Assembly: GCF_938030685.1 (NCBI RefSeq)
Contig: NZ_CALHHX010000052.1
Location: 1 to 12,311 of the forward strand
DNA length: 12,311 bases
Reading direction: 5' to 3'
DNA from: an uncultured Campylobacter sp.
GTDB taxonomy: Bacteria; Campylobacterota; Campylobacteria; Campylobacterales; Campylobacteraceae
Of this stretch, positions 6,729 through 12,311 are shown piece by piece. The notes under the pieces were generated by a model that saw nothing but the letters and a program-made list of their open reading frames with translations, was not told the DNA's origin and did not search any database. The stretch's first letter is position 1, and every line of letters begins with the position of its first letter. The position numbers and the translations under genes are program-made.

Positions 6729-7361
6729 TTACCGTCTAAAACTCATACCTCTACTTGGTGGTGTTATATTTATGGTATGTTCTTGTTTTTTACTATTTTC
6801 TAAATTAAGCACCCCCTTGCAATATTCCCCAAAAGAAGCAACTACCGTTTTGCTCCCCATGCTTGCTATTAATGCCGAGCTTTCTAAATTAACAGAGCTT
6901 CCCACCCCACCCTTTTGCTTAAATAGGAAATTAGCGTATTCGTCAAATTCTTTTTTAAATATTCCATGTTCTTGATTGTATTTTTTAAAAGAATCAACAC
7001 CAGATTTAAAATCTTTTATACTGCCACCCAACTTATCTTGAAGCATCCAATATTTATGCGCTCTGAGCTCAAATTTACCGTAATTTTCGCTACCGAAAAT
7101 AAATATATGAAACCCGTTGTCTAGCCAAGTTGAATTATATGCTTTTATGGCCTTAGCGCTTTTTTCCCAATCTGCATATTTTCTCTTTTCTGAGGATAAA
7201 TTCTCGAATGCCCTTTTAAACTCTATAAGTAAAAACTTCCCATTGTTGTGTGTTAAGGCATCACCTATTTTTTCTACATCACCATCAAGTGGAGCTATGT
7301 CGATGTCCAACAAGCACTGCTTTACAAAATAATACTCTACTGTTTTTTCCCACCACAACAT
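6729..7361 (-). CDS. Orphan protein of unknown function with a PD-(D/E)xK-like N-terminal pattern
   Basis: I do not recognise a named family. The first 50 residues show WWEKTVEYYFV, then GDVEKIGDAL, then KFLLIEFKR: a Glu in the first helix (E5), an Asp (D34) and a hydrophobic strand ending E47-x-K49, the spacing expected of the PD-(D/E)xK nuclease core. This is inference from pattern alone. The middle is rich in Lys, Phe and Tyr (SFKKYNQEHGIFKKEFDEY), and the C-terminal third is Ser/Gly-rich (GGVGSSVNLESSALIASMG). There is no signal peptide or membrane segment. Start: an ATG at 7367 directly abuts AAAGG, too close to work, whereas the ATG at 7361 has AAAGGA five bases upstream, so I take 7361 (210 aa). 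It has its own perfect -10 box, no partner gene and low G+C beside an insertion sequence: a likely acquired single gene, perhaps defensive. Confidence 0.75.
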   Translation of the reverse strand: MLWWEKTVEYYFVKQCLLDIDIAPLDGDVEKIGDALTHNNGKFLLIEFKRAFENLSSEKRKYADWEKSAKAIKAYNSTWLDNGFHIFIFGSENYGKFELRAHKYWMLQDKLGGSIKDFKSGVDSFKKYNQEHGIFKKEFDEYANFLFKQKGGVGSSVNLESSALIASMGSKTVVASFGEYCKGVLNLENSKKQEHTINITPPSRGMSFRR

Positions 7362-7367
7362 TTTCAT

Positions 7368-7566
7368 CCTTTATTCAAAATTACTAATATTCTAATTATG
7401 AATTATAGCTATCGCAAAATAAAATCGTCTTAAAATTTTCAAATAACTATAGATGAGAAATTAATAAATTAATGCCGTTGTAAGCACAAAATTTTATAAA
7501 AACCAGCAAAAGCAAAATCCTCGTCATAAAAATAATCATCGCCGCTTCAAAATTTTATTGAGTTGC
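7368..7566. other. Spacer between the orphan gene and rluA-type gene
   Basis: Apart from the promoter at 7402-7410, this spacer is AT-rich and holds no gene. No convincing terminator follows the pseudouridine synthase gene, which ends at 7567, so its transcript may run on into the orphan gene, which lies on the same strand. Confidence 0.4.
7402..7410 (-). promoter_or_regulatory. Promoter of the orphan nuclease-like gene
   Basis: Reading leftward, AGCTATAAT gives a perfect TATAAT (7402-7407) preceded by T-rich runs. Transcription would start near 7395, leaving a leader of about 34 bases before the ATG at 7361. Confidence 0.6.
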
Positions 7567-8955
7567 TTAAATTTTACCGATTTTCGCGAGATTATAAAAC
7601 TCTCTTGCGGCGTCAAATTCGGTTTTTATCTCGTATCGTTCGCCGCTCAGTTTAAAGCAAATCGCATTCGCGTGTAGCAACAATCTCGGCGCTCCCGTCG
7701 TTCTGATCCGCTCTGTCTCATCCATCTTTTTATCCAATATCCACTCCGCTTGCTCGCGCGAAAGCCCGTACAGCGGCTCTCCCAATATCGGCGCACCCGC
7801 GGCAAATAGATGCAGCCTGATCTGATGCTGCCTACCCGTCAGCGGATAGCACTCGATCAGGCTAGCGTCTATGTCCCAGAAATATCGCAGCGGGCGTATC
7901 AGCGTGATCGCCTCCTTACCGTCGCGCGATATTTTCATACGAATTTTAAGATCGGCAAACTCGTCGCTAGGAGCGATCGGAGCATCAATCACGAACCCCT
8001 CAAAATCCTTTAAAAATTTCAGTTTTTCGCTAAATTTTGCGTATTTTGCAGGCTCAAATTTTTTCAAATTTACACAGCCCTTAGAAGTAGCTGGCAAAGA
8101 TTTAGCCACAGATAAGGCGCAAGGTTTATGTCCGTTATCCGCGCTACTCATCGCGATAGCGGGTTTAAGCTTATCGCTCACGCCGCAGGATAAGTCATCA
8201 AATTCAGATCCGCTGCCAACATCGCCAGTAGGAGCGCCAGATTCAAATTTAGCTTGCATGCCGTCAGATAGAGCATCGCACCATAATCTCCTACTCGCAC
8301 TATTAGACAAGATATTAAATCCAAATTTATTGCCTACTCCTTTTAGAGCTAGTGTATCGCGCAGATCCGACACGTTATCTGGTAAACTCACAGCATCGTC
8401 CGCAAATTTTGATCCGCAAATTTCATACGAACCTAGCACATAGCAGTTCTCTATCTCGCCATTGCAAGCAGCACTTTGCAAATCCCCTTGCACGAGCGCT
8501 AGATAGCTTTTCATCACCCTACGCTGTTCGAAGCACTCTTTAAGCTCGCGCGCCGCGTCTTTATCCTTGGCGACGATAAGAATTCCGCTGGTTTCAAGAT
8601 CGAGCCTGTGCGCCACGCACGCGTCCTGTCCGTATAGCGACCAGATCTCGTCATACATATTATAAGGCGAGTTGCGCCCGCTCGGATGGCTTAAAATTCC
8701 ACTCGGTTTGTCAAATGCCGCAAACGCATCGCACTCAAAGATCGGCTTCAGTCCGCGCGGCTTGCATTTGTAATCGATCAAAAAAATTTCTCCGTGCGCG
8801 ACGGAATTTTTATGCAAATTCTGATCCTCTGCATCGGTTACGCGATGCTTGTCACAGATGCGCTGCGCGGATTTCATATCGTACCCGAGGCTAAGCAGAA
8901 TTTCGTAAATTTTGCGCCCCTCAAAGCTTCCCAAGCTTCTTTTCTCATAACCCAT
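7567..8955 (-). CDS. RluA-family 23S rRNA/tRNA pseudouridine synthase with a large in-frame insertion
   Basis: RluA-family enzymes isomerise specific uridines in 23S rRNA or tRNA to pseudouridine. The 462-residue product has an S4-like N-terminal RNA-binding part (about 13-62, RKIYEILLSLGYDM to GEIFLIDYK), the catalytic domain opening FDKPSGILSHPSG, the signature AHRLDLETSGIL with catalytic Asp119, and the C-terminal family block YPLTGRQHQIRLHL followed by GEPLYG and LLLHA. Relatives have roughly 300 residues. The excess is residues about 160-318 (nt 8002-8478), a Ser/Asp/Cys-containing, low-order segment inserted after YLALVQGDL and before FVIDAPIAP. Both flanks keep frame and conserved motifs, so the enzyme is probably functional. 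It is the counterpart of C. jejuni Cj0022c, next to purB. The start is ATG at 8955 with a poor ribosome site. The exact target uridine cannot be read from sequence. Confidence 0.9.
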   Translation of the reverse strand: MGYEKRSLGSFEGRKIYEILLSLGYDMKSAQRICDKHRVTDAEDQNLHKNSVAHGEIFLIDYKCKPRGLKPIFECDAFAAFDKPSGILSHPSGRNSPYNMYDEIWSLYGQDACVAHRLDLETSGILIVAKDKDAARELKECFEQRRVMKSYLALVQGDLQSAACNGEIENCYVLGSYEICGSKFADDAVSLPDNVSDLRDTLALKGVGNKFGFNILSNSASRRLWCDALSDGMQAKFESGAPTGDVGSGSEFDDLSCGVSDKLKPAIAMSSADNGHKPCALSVAKSLPATSKGCVNLKKFEPAKYAKFSEKLKFLKDFEGFVIDAPIAPSDEFADLKIRMKISRDGKEAITLIRPLRYFWDIDASLIECYPLTGRQHQIRLHLFAAGAPILGEPLYGLSREQAEWILDKKMDETERIRTTGAPRLLLHANAICFKLSGERYEIKTEFDAAREFYNLAKIGKI

Positions 8956-8977
8956 ATTAAACTTTCAGCCCCATTTT

Positions 8978-8985
8978 TATATAAT
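8978..8985 (+). promoter_or_regulatory. purB promoter -10 box
   Basis: TATAAT at 8980-8985, preceded by a T run, lies 45 bp before the purB ATG and predicts a start near 8992. The next candidate, TTATAC at 8998-9003, is weaker. Confidence 0.55.
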
Positions 8986-8995
8986 TTTTACCGTC

Positions 8996-9003
8996 ATTAT
9001 ACA
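8996..9003 (-). promoter_or_regulatory. rluA-type gene promoter -10 box (face to face with purB promoter)
   Basis: Read leftward, TTGTATAAT gives an extended -10 with TATAAT at 8996-9001, predicting transcription from about 8989 and a 33-base leader. It lies downstream of the purB -10 box, so the two polymerases would collide or exclude one another. Confidence 0.55.
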
Positions 9004-9030
9004 AGAAATTCTAACCGAAAGGCTACTAAA

Positions 9031-10362
9031 ATGGTCGAAAGATACGCAAGAAAAGAGATGTCTGAAAAATGGAGCTTGCAAGCCAAATACGACGCGTGGC
9101 TAAAAGTCGAGCTTGCGGCGGTTAAGGCGTGGAATAAACTAGGTCTAATAAGCGACTGCGATAAAGATAAAATTCTACAAAACGCAAGCTTTAAGATCGA
9201 GCGGATAGATGAGATCGAAAAGACCACCAAGCACGACGTGATTGCATTTCTAACGAGTGTGAGTGAGAGCCTTGGGCAGGAGAGCCGCTTCGTGCATTAC
9301 GGCATGACTAGCAGCGATTGCATCGATACCGCCGTCGCGCTACAAATCAAAGAAAGCATGGAGCTTATCATTGAGGATGTGCAAAATTTAAAAGCCGCGA
9401 TAAAATCTCAAGCCATGAAGCATAAAATGACGCTGATGGTCGGGCGCAGCCACGGTATCCACGGCGAGCCGATCACTTTCGGACTCGTGCTTGCGGTCTG
9501 GTATGATGAGATAAATCGCGCGCTAGAGCTTTTGCAACACGCAAAAAGCGTTATCAGCTACGGCAAAATAAGCGGTGCGATGGGGAATTTCGCCCACGCT
9601 CCACTAGAGCTGGAAGAGCTAGTGTGCGAATATTTGGGGTTAAGGCCCGCTCCCGCATCCAATCAAGTCATCCAGCGCGATCGCTACGCGCAGGTAATGA
9701 GCGCACTTGCGATCCTGGCTTCCAGCTGCGAAAAGATCGCTATCGCAATTCGCCACTATCAACGCACCGAGGTTTATGAGGCAGAGGAATTTTTTAGCCC
9801 AGGTCAAAAGGGCAGCTCTGCGATGCCGCACAAACGAAATCCTGTGCTTAGCGAAAACGTAACGGGACTATGCCGTATGATCCGCAGCTTCGCAATACCC
9901 GCGATGGAGGATGTAGCGCTATGGCACGAACGCGACATCAGCCATAGCTCGGTCGAGCGATTTATCCTCCCTGATGGCTTTATAACTGCTGATTTTATGC
10001 TAAATCGCTTGACGAGCTTGATCGAAAAACTGCTCGTATATCCCGAAAATATGATGAGAAATCTAAATTTAACCGGTGGGCTCGTGTTTTCGCAGCGCGT
10101 ACTGCTAGAGCTGCCTAAACGAGGAGTTAGCAGAGAGGATGCTTATAAAATCGTGCAGCGTAATGCGATGAAGGTCTGGGCGGATCTGCAAGAGGGCAAA
10201 AAAGCTATAGATGAGCAAGGGCATAGCCTATTTTTGCAAAATCTGCTAGCAGATACAAAGCTACGAGAAAAGCTAAGCGAAAGCGAGATCAAAGAGTGCT
10301 TTGACTACGGATATTACACCAAAAACGTGGACGCGATTTTCGCTAGGGTTTTTGGCAAATAG
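9031..10362 (+). CDS. purB: Adenylosuccinate lyase
   Basis: PurB removes fumarate from SAICAR (giving AICAR) and from adenylosuccinate (giving AMP) in purine synthesis; it is a cytoplasmic homotetramer of the fumarase/aspartase superfamily. Starting at 9031 the protein has 443 residues, the usual length. It opens MVERYARKEM as relatives do, shows TSSDCIDTA (103-111), GRSHGIHGEP with His141 in the active site, and the superfamily signature GSSAMPHKRNP (271-281). The frame stays open upstream to 8794, but AAAGG at 9018-9022 and homology fix the start at 9031; the upstream part is antisense to the divergent pseudouridine synthase gene. HisF earlier in the window releases AICAR, which feeds the same route. 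Confidence 0.96.
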   Translation: MVERYARKEMSEKWSLQAKYDAWLKVELAAVKAWNKLGLISDCDKDKILQNASFKIERIDEIEKTTKHDVIAFLTSVSESLGQESRFVHYGMTSSDCIDTAVALQIKESMELIIEDVQNLKAAIKSQAMKHKMTLMVGRSHGIHGEPITFGLVLAVWYDEINRALELLQHAKSVISYGKISGAMGNFAHAPLELEELVCEYLGLRPAPASNQVIQRDRYAQVMSALAILASSCEKIAIAIRHYQRTEVYEAEEFFSPGQKGSSAMPHKRNPVLSENVTGLCRMIRSFAIPAMEDVALWHERDISHSSVERFILPDGFITADFMLNRLTSLIEKLLVYPENMMRNLNLTGGLVFSQRVLLELPKRGVSREDAYKIVQRNAMKVWADLQEGKKAIDEQGHSLFLQNLLADTKLREKLSESEIKECFDYGYYTKNVDAIFARVFGK

Positions 10363-10499
10363 CAGACACGTGGCTTGCTATTTTAAAGCTCCGAACGGGC
10401 CTACAAAATATAGCGAAGTGGCTAGAAATTTATGTTTGCGCCGAAGCACTTTAAAAACAGCGATTGAAATTTTAAAATTTTGATAAAGATAAAATTTTA

Positions 10500-10567
10500 G
10501 TAAAAGCGTAGCGCTTGTGGATAAATCTGGTATCTAAATCCGCAAGAACAAGCGCCACTGCTTTTAC
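10500..10567 (+). repeat. Interrupted inverted repeat downstream of purB
   Basis: Outer arms GTAAAAGC (10500-10507) and GCTTTTAC (10560-10567) pair perfectly. After a small internal loop, GCGCTTGT (10511-10518) pairs with ACAAGCGC (10548-10555). GGAT (10519-10522) can then pair with ATCC (10538-10541). The 68-base structure could be a small structured RNA, a processing site or a short mobile palindrome. No T-run follows, so it is not a classic terminator. Confidence 0.6.
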
Positions 10568-10627
10568 CATGAATTTATAAAGGCAAAATTCTACGCTTGC
10601 GGCTAACATCAAAATCGTAAAATTTAA

Positions 10628-10985
10628 TGCTTTAAAACGGTAAAATTCTTAGGTGTAGTAATTTTTAGAATTTTACCGCAAAATTTAGCGCTAATCTCAA
10701 AAAGTTATAAATGCGAGATTTCCATAAAGCAAACAGGCGAATCCATCTCTAGATCGGCCAGCATTAAGACGCAATCCTTTTACGTGCTCGCTTAGAATTT
10801 TGCCTATGGCAACCAACCAAATTTTAATGATTTTATGGCATTTCTGCGTCGGATTCAAGCTAGGAGTCGTGAGATATACGAAGCAATTATGAAACAAATT
10901 TAAAATGGCAAATGGAGACATTGATAAAATTCCGCTTTTTCAACTTGAAAATATAACGATTCTTAGAAAAAAGCAGATTGAGTAA
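10628..10985 (+). pseudogene. Possible gene remnant with an in-frame TAG and a frameshift
   Basis: One plus-strand frame runs 55 codons from 10628 to a TAG at 10793 (ending KTQSFYVLA) and continues 35 codons to a TAA at 10901 (containing NDFMAFLRRIQARSREIYEA). A different frame then offers ATG at 10905 to TAA at 10985 (26 residues: MANGDIDKIPLF then a basic end). The pieces look protein-like, but no family is recognised and no start with a ribosome site exists. Chance open stretches remain possible. Confidence 0.25.
10638..10678 (+). repeat. Perfect 12-bp inverted repeat
   Basis: CGGTAAAATTCT (10638-10649) and AGAATTTTACCG (10667-10678) are exact reverse complements separated by 17 bases. 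There is no T-run after either arm. It lies at the start of the possible gene remnant. Confidence 0.6.
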
Positions 10986-11045
10986 AATTTCATAAATTCC
11001 ATCAATTTAAGCGCTTAACAGATAACACTAAAAATAGGAAATTAA

Positions 11046-11093
11046 GCTTGCGTAATGATATTTTTAAAAATTTTAAATTTTATATGCGCAAGC
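11046..11093. repeat. Inverted repeat around an AT-rich core
   Basis: GCTTGCG (11046-11052) and CGCAAGC (11087-11093) pair, enclosing an AT-rich core with ATAT on both sides (around 11058 and 11081) and AAAATTTT-type palindromes. It could fold on either strand. Function is unknown. Confidence 0.5.
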
Positions 11094-11210
11094 GGGTAAA
11101 ATTTGATGTCTAGTACCAGCAGCACCCTTGATTATCATATAATTGCATCTGAATTGCTAGCAAATTTCGGATTAAACAATCCTGCGATTTGACGTCTAAT
11201 AATTATTTGG

Positions 11211-11250
11211 AATTTAAAATGGATGGAGCGGGAGTTCGTTCGCCCCATCC
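11211..11250 (-). terminator. Rho-independent terminator of the outer-membrane protein gene
   Basis: Read leftward, GGATGGGGCG (11250-11241) pairs over ten positions, one of them G-U, with CGCTCCATCC (11230-11221), leaving a ten-base loop. The stem is followed by ATTTTAAATT. It lies 24 bp after the stop codon of the gene ending at 11274. Confidence 0.75.
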
Positions 11251-11273
11251 TTTGCGCCAGTACGTTAGAATTT

Positions 11274-11903
11274 TTAAAATTTAAAGTTATACCCCAGATA
11301 AATTCCATGGTTAGTCTCATACACCTTGTCTACGCCTTCTCCAAGCTTACTAGCCCTGTATCTCGTGTAGTCCGCTTTGTAGCCAAACTCGATCTCATTA
11401 TGCTCATCAAAGCTATATAGCCCGCCCAGCCTTGCACCGATGACCCAGCCTGGTACTGTCTTTGATATAGAGTCACTATCGCCGCTGAAGTCATTATACG
11501 AATCTTTGTATTTCAAAAACGAAACCCCCGTATATGCGCCCGCTACTAGCCTAAAGCTATTCGTAATCTCAGGCGTAAAATCTCCGCCTACTAGCAAGCT
11601 ATGCTTATTCCAAGAGTGTTTAAAATCTCCATCCTCATCACTACCATTTTTTGTAACCTTAAAGTCATACATATACTCGCCGTATGCTCTAGCTATACCA
11701 AAATCATAGCCAGCTTTAAAACCTATCGCAGCTTGCCCCTTATGATCTTTAACGGTGCCAGAGTCTCCATCCTCCGACCATTTGGCTGTAAGACTAGATT
11801 TAAACGAGTAATCCCCCTCGATGCCTAAAAGTAAACCCTCGCTAGAGCCTACGCTAACGCAAGCCGCAGCGGCAAACGCTGCGATTAAAATTTTATTTTT
11901 CAT
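11274..11903 (-). CDS. Small outer-membrane beta-barrel protein (porin-like)
   Basis: The 209-residue product opens with a signal peptide (MKNKILIAAFAAAACVSVG, cleavage near residues 19-23). The rest alternates polar and aromatic/glycine-rich strands (IGFKAGYDFGIARAYGEYMY, WVIGARLGGLYSF, IEFGYKADYTRYRA) and ends GIYLGYNFKF; a terminal Phe is the barrel-assembly signal of outer-membrane proteins. An eight-stranded barrel of the OmpA/OmpW size class is likely, but I cannot name the family. Asp/Ser/Gly-rich segments (SEDGDSG, NGSDEDGDF, DFSGDSDS) are probably surface loops. Cys15 lies in an AAAC context, which is a poor lipobox. The start at 11903 has AAGGAG six bases upstream. A terminator follows. 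Upstream lie an overlapping small ORF, a -10 box and a G9 tract, so expression may vary by phase. Confidence 0.85.
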   Translation of the reverse strand: MKNKILIAAFAAAACVSVGSSEGLLLGIEGDYSFKSSLTAKWSEDGDSGTVKDHKGQAAIGFKAGYDFGIARAYGEYMYDFKVTKNGSDEDGDFKHSWNKHSLLVGGDFTPEITNSFRLVAGAYTGVSFLKYKDSYNDFSGDSDSISKTVPGWVIGARLGGLYSFDEHNEIEFGYKADYTRYRASKLGEGVDKVYETNHGIYLGYNFKF

Positions 11904-12046
11904 ATTTTCTCCTTACAATTTATGATTTCAGGGCTTCTCGCCACCGCCACTCTTGCCGTTTGATAACTTACGATCTTTGAGCCTCCTCCACCGGATTCGC
12001 TTACAAATCCGTTTAAAATTTTTTGATTATAATAGCCCCCCCCCAC
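11900..12046 (-). CDS. Candidate 48-residue leader ORF overlapping the outer-membrane protein gene
   Basis: A GTG start (12046-12044), directly after a TAA, opens a frame of 48 codons whose TGA (11902-11900) overlaps the ATG of the downstream gene as ATGA, a classic coupling arrangement. The first codons after GTG are the G9 tract (Gly-Gly-Gly), followed by YYNQKILNGFVSE, a Gly4 run and SKIVSYQTARVAVARSPEI. Changes in tract length would shift the frame. Against it: the GTG has no ribosome site, and a perfect -10 box lies inside it, so the frame may be fortuitous or the tail of a decayed gene. The stretch 11992-12011 within it can form a hairpin (CGGATT/AATCCG). No family is recognised. Confidence 0.3.
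   Translation of the reverse strand: MGGGYYNQKILNGFVSESGGGGSKIVSYQTARVAVARSPEIINCKEKI
12026..12034 (-). promoter_or_regulatory. Likely promoter -10 box of the outer-membrane protein gene
   Basis: Read leftward, TATTATAATC contains TATAAT at 12026-12031, predicting transcription from about 12019 and a leader of some 115 bases. A G9 tract lies four bases upstream of the box, in the spacer position. Confidence 0.55.
12036..12044 (-). repeat. G9 homopolymer (C9 on the plus strand), candidate phase-variation tract
   Basis: Nine consecutive G on the minus strand, directly upstream of TATTATAAT. In Campylobacter, G tracts of about 8-11 are the usual slippage-prone contingency sites. Here length changes would alter promoter spacing and the frame of the candidate leader ORF. 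Confidence 0.85.
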
Positions 12047-12078
12047 TTAAATTTTGATAAATTTTTGAGGCAAGACGC

Positions 12079-12165
12079 GTAATTTTATCTCACTCGCCTT
12101 GGATAAAATTTTATCTCGTTTGCTAAGGACAGAATTCTATCTCGATTGCCTGGATGAAATTCGAC
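12079..12165. repeat. Degenerate tandem repeat, 25-26 bp unit, about three and a half copies
   Basis: Units at 12079-12100 (partial), 12101-12126, 12127-12151 and 12152-12165 (partial) share a pattern of GGATAAAATT then TTATCTCG then a TTGCCT-like end. Unit lengths are 26 and 25, so the array is not a coding repeat. Confidence 0.6.
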
Positions 12166-12273
12166 GAAATTCTACGCCGCCTCCCTTGAGCAGTTAGCAA
12201 ATTTAAATGCCGGGTGTCATTAAAAAATAATCTGTGATGAAATTTAAAGCGCTTACTTAGTTGTTCGTTTTTA

Positions 12274-12281
12274 TGTATAAT
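12274..12281 (+). promoter_or_regulatory. Extended -10 promoter facing out of the right edge
   Basis: TGTATAAT (box 12276-12281), preceded by TTCGTTTTTA, is a strong match to the Campylobacter vegetative promoter. Its gene lies beyond the window; no start codon with a ribosome site is visible before 12311. Confidence 0.5.
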
Positions 12282-12311
12282 TTAAAATTTACACACGAGA
12301 TAAGTGCCGTG

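Larger units (their letters stand above)
10363..11220. other. Long intergenic region with hairpins and broken reading frames
   Basis: These 858 bp hold no intact gene that I can support. Three inverted repeats stand out (10500-10567, 10638-10678, 11046-11093), together with plus-strand open stretches that look like gene debris (10628-10985 and a 28-codon frame at 11106-11192, MSSTSSTLDYHI...). There is no tRNA, insertion sequence or CRISPR. A minus-strand frame at 10697-10921 has neither ribosome site nor recognisable product. Confidence 0.5.
12047..12311. other. Intergenic region at the right edge
   Basis: Apart from the tandem repeats and the outward promoter, I see no gene on either strand. 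It probably separates the leftward outer-membrane protein gene from a rightward gene outside the window. Confidence 0.5.

Noticed and set aside
7362..7367. ATG at 7367 as start of the orphan gene
   Set aside because: AAAGG touches this ATG, leaving no spacing. The ATG at 7361 is correctly spaced.
7871..8443. Plus-strand frame of 190 codons antisense to the pseudouridine synthase gene
   Set aside because: It largely mirrors the inserted segment and has no ribosome site or recognisable motif, whereas the minus-strand frame is anchored by conserved family motifs on both sides.
8794..9030. Upstream extension of the purB frame by 79 codons
   Set aside because: Homology, the AAAGG site at 9018-9022 and the promoter boxes place the start at 9031. 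The extension is antisense to the divergent gene.
1..12311. CRISPR arrays, tRNA or rRNA genes, and a multi-gene defence cassette
   Set aside because: No regularly spaced repeats, no cloverleaf-like segments and no cas, restriction or toxin-antitoxin pair were seen. The only defence-like candidate is the single orphan gene.

Overview
The window reads as chromosomal DNA of a Campylobacter species. Evidence is the dense use of AAATTTAGC-like words, TATAAT-type extended -10 boxes preceded by T-rich DNA instead of a -35 box, AAGGA ribosome sites, a G9 homopolymer of the phase-variation type, and conserved neighbour pairs (RNase J/ksgA, nucleosidase-like gene/rlmN, rluA next to purB). Core genes have fairly high G+C for the genus, which fits an oral lineage such as C. 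gracilis, C. showae or C. rectus better than C. jejuni. The species call is inference.

Layout. 1-1581 (minus): the 5' part of the RNase J gene, overlapping by 53 bp the end of ksgA, which lies upstream of it. 1685-2572 (plus): hisF, divergent from ksgA, with an unusual in-frame insertion. 2573-2920: AT-rich spacer with a weak terminator, a possible minus-strand gene remnant and a promoter. 2921-4572 (plus): a short nucleoside-phosphorylase-like gene overlapping rlmN by 4 bp. 4573-5556: a decayed gene whose 5' part is broken by a 22-bp tandem duplication, frameshifts and a stop, while its C-terminal half (probably DUF6985-like) stays open. 5677-6422: a complete IS1595-family (IS1016-like) insertion sequence. 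6423-7566: AT-rich accessory DNA with one orphan gene whose N-terminus resembles a PD-(D/E)xK nuclease. 7567-8955 (minus): an RluA-type pseudouridine synthase carrying an insertion of about 160 residues. 9031-10362 (plus): purB, divergent from rluA across face-to-face promoters. 10363-11220: a long spacer with hairpins and broken reading frames. 11274-11903 (minus): a small outer-membrane beta-barrel protein with a terminator behind it and, in front, a 48-codon leader ORF, a G9 tract and a perfect -10 box. 12079-12165 holds degenerate tandem repeats, and a plus-strand promoter faces out of the window.

The core genes serve RNA turnover and rRNA modification (RNase J, KsgA, RlmN, RluA-like), histidine synthesis (HisF) and purine synthesis (PurB). 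HisF releases AICAR, and PurB acts in the same purine branch, but the two genes are not in one operon here. No complete new multi-gene system is visible. The observations most worth following are the G-tract/leader arrangement in front of the outer-membrane protein gene, the two in-frame insertions in housekeeping enzymes, the hairpin at the transposase start, and the orphan nuclease-like gene.
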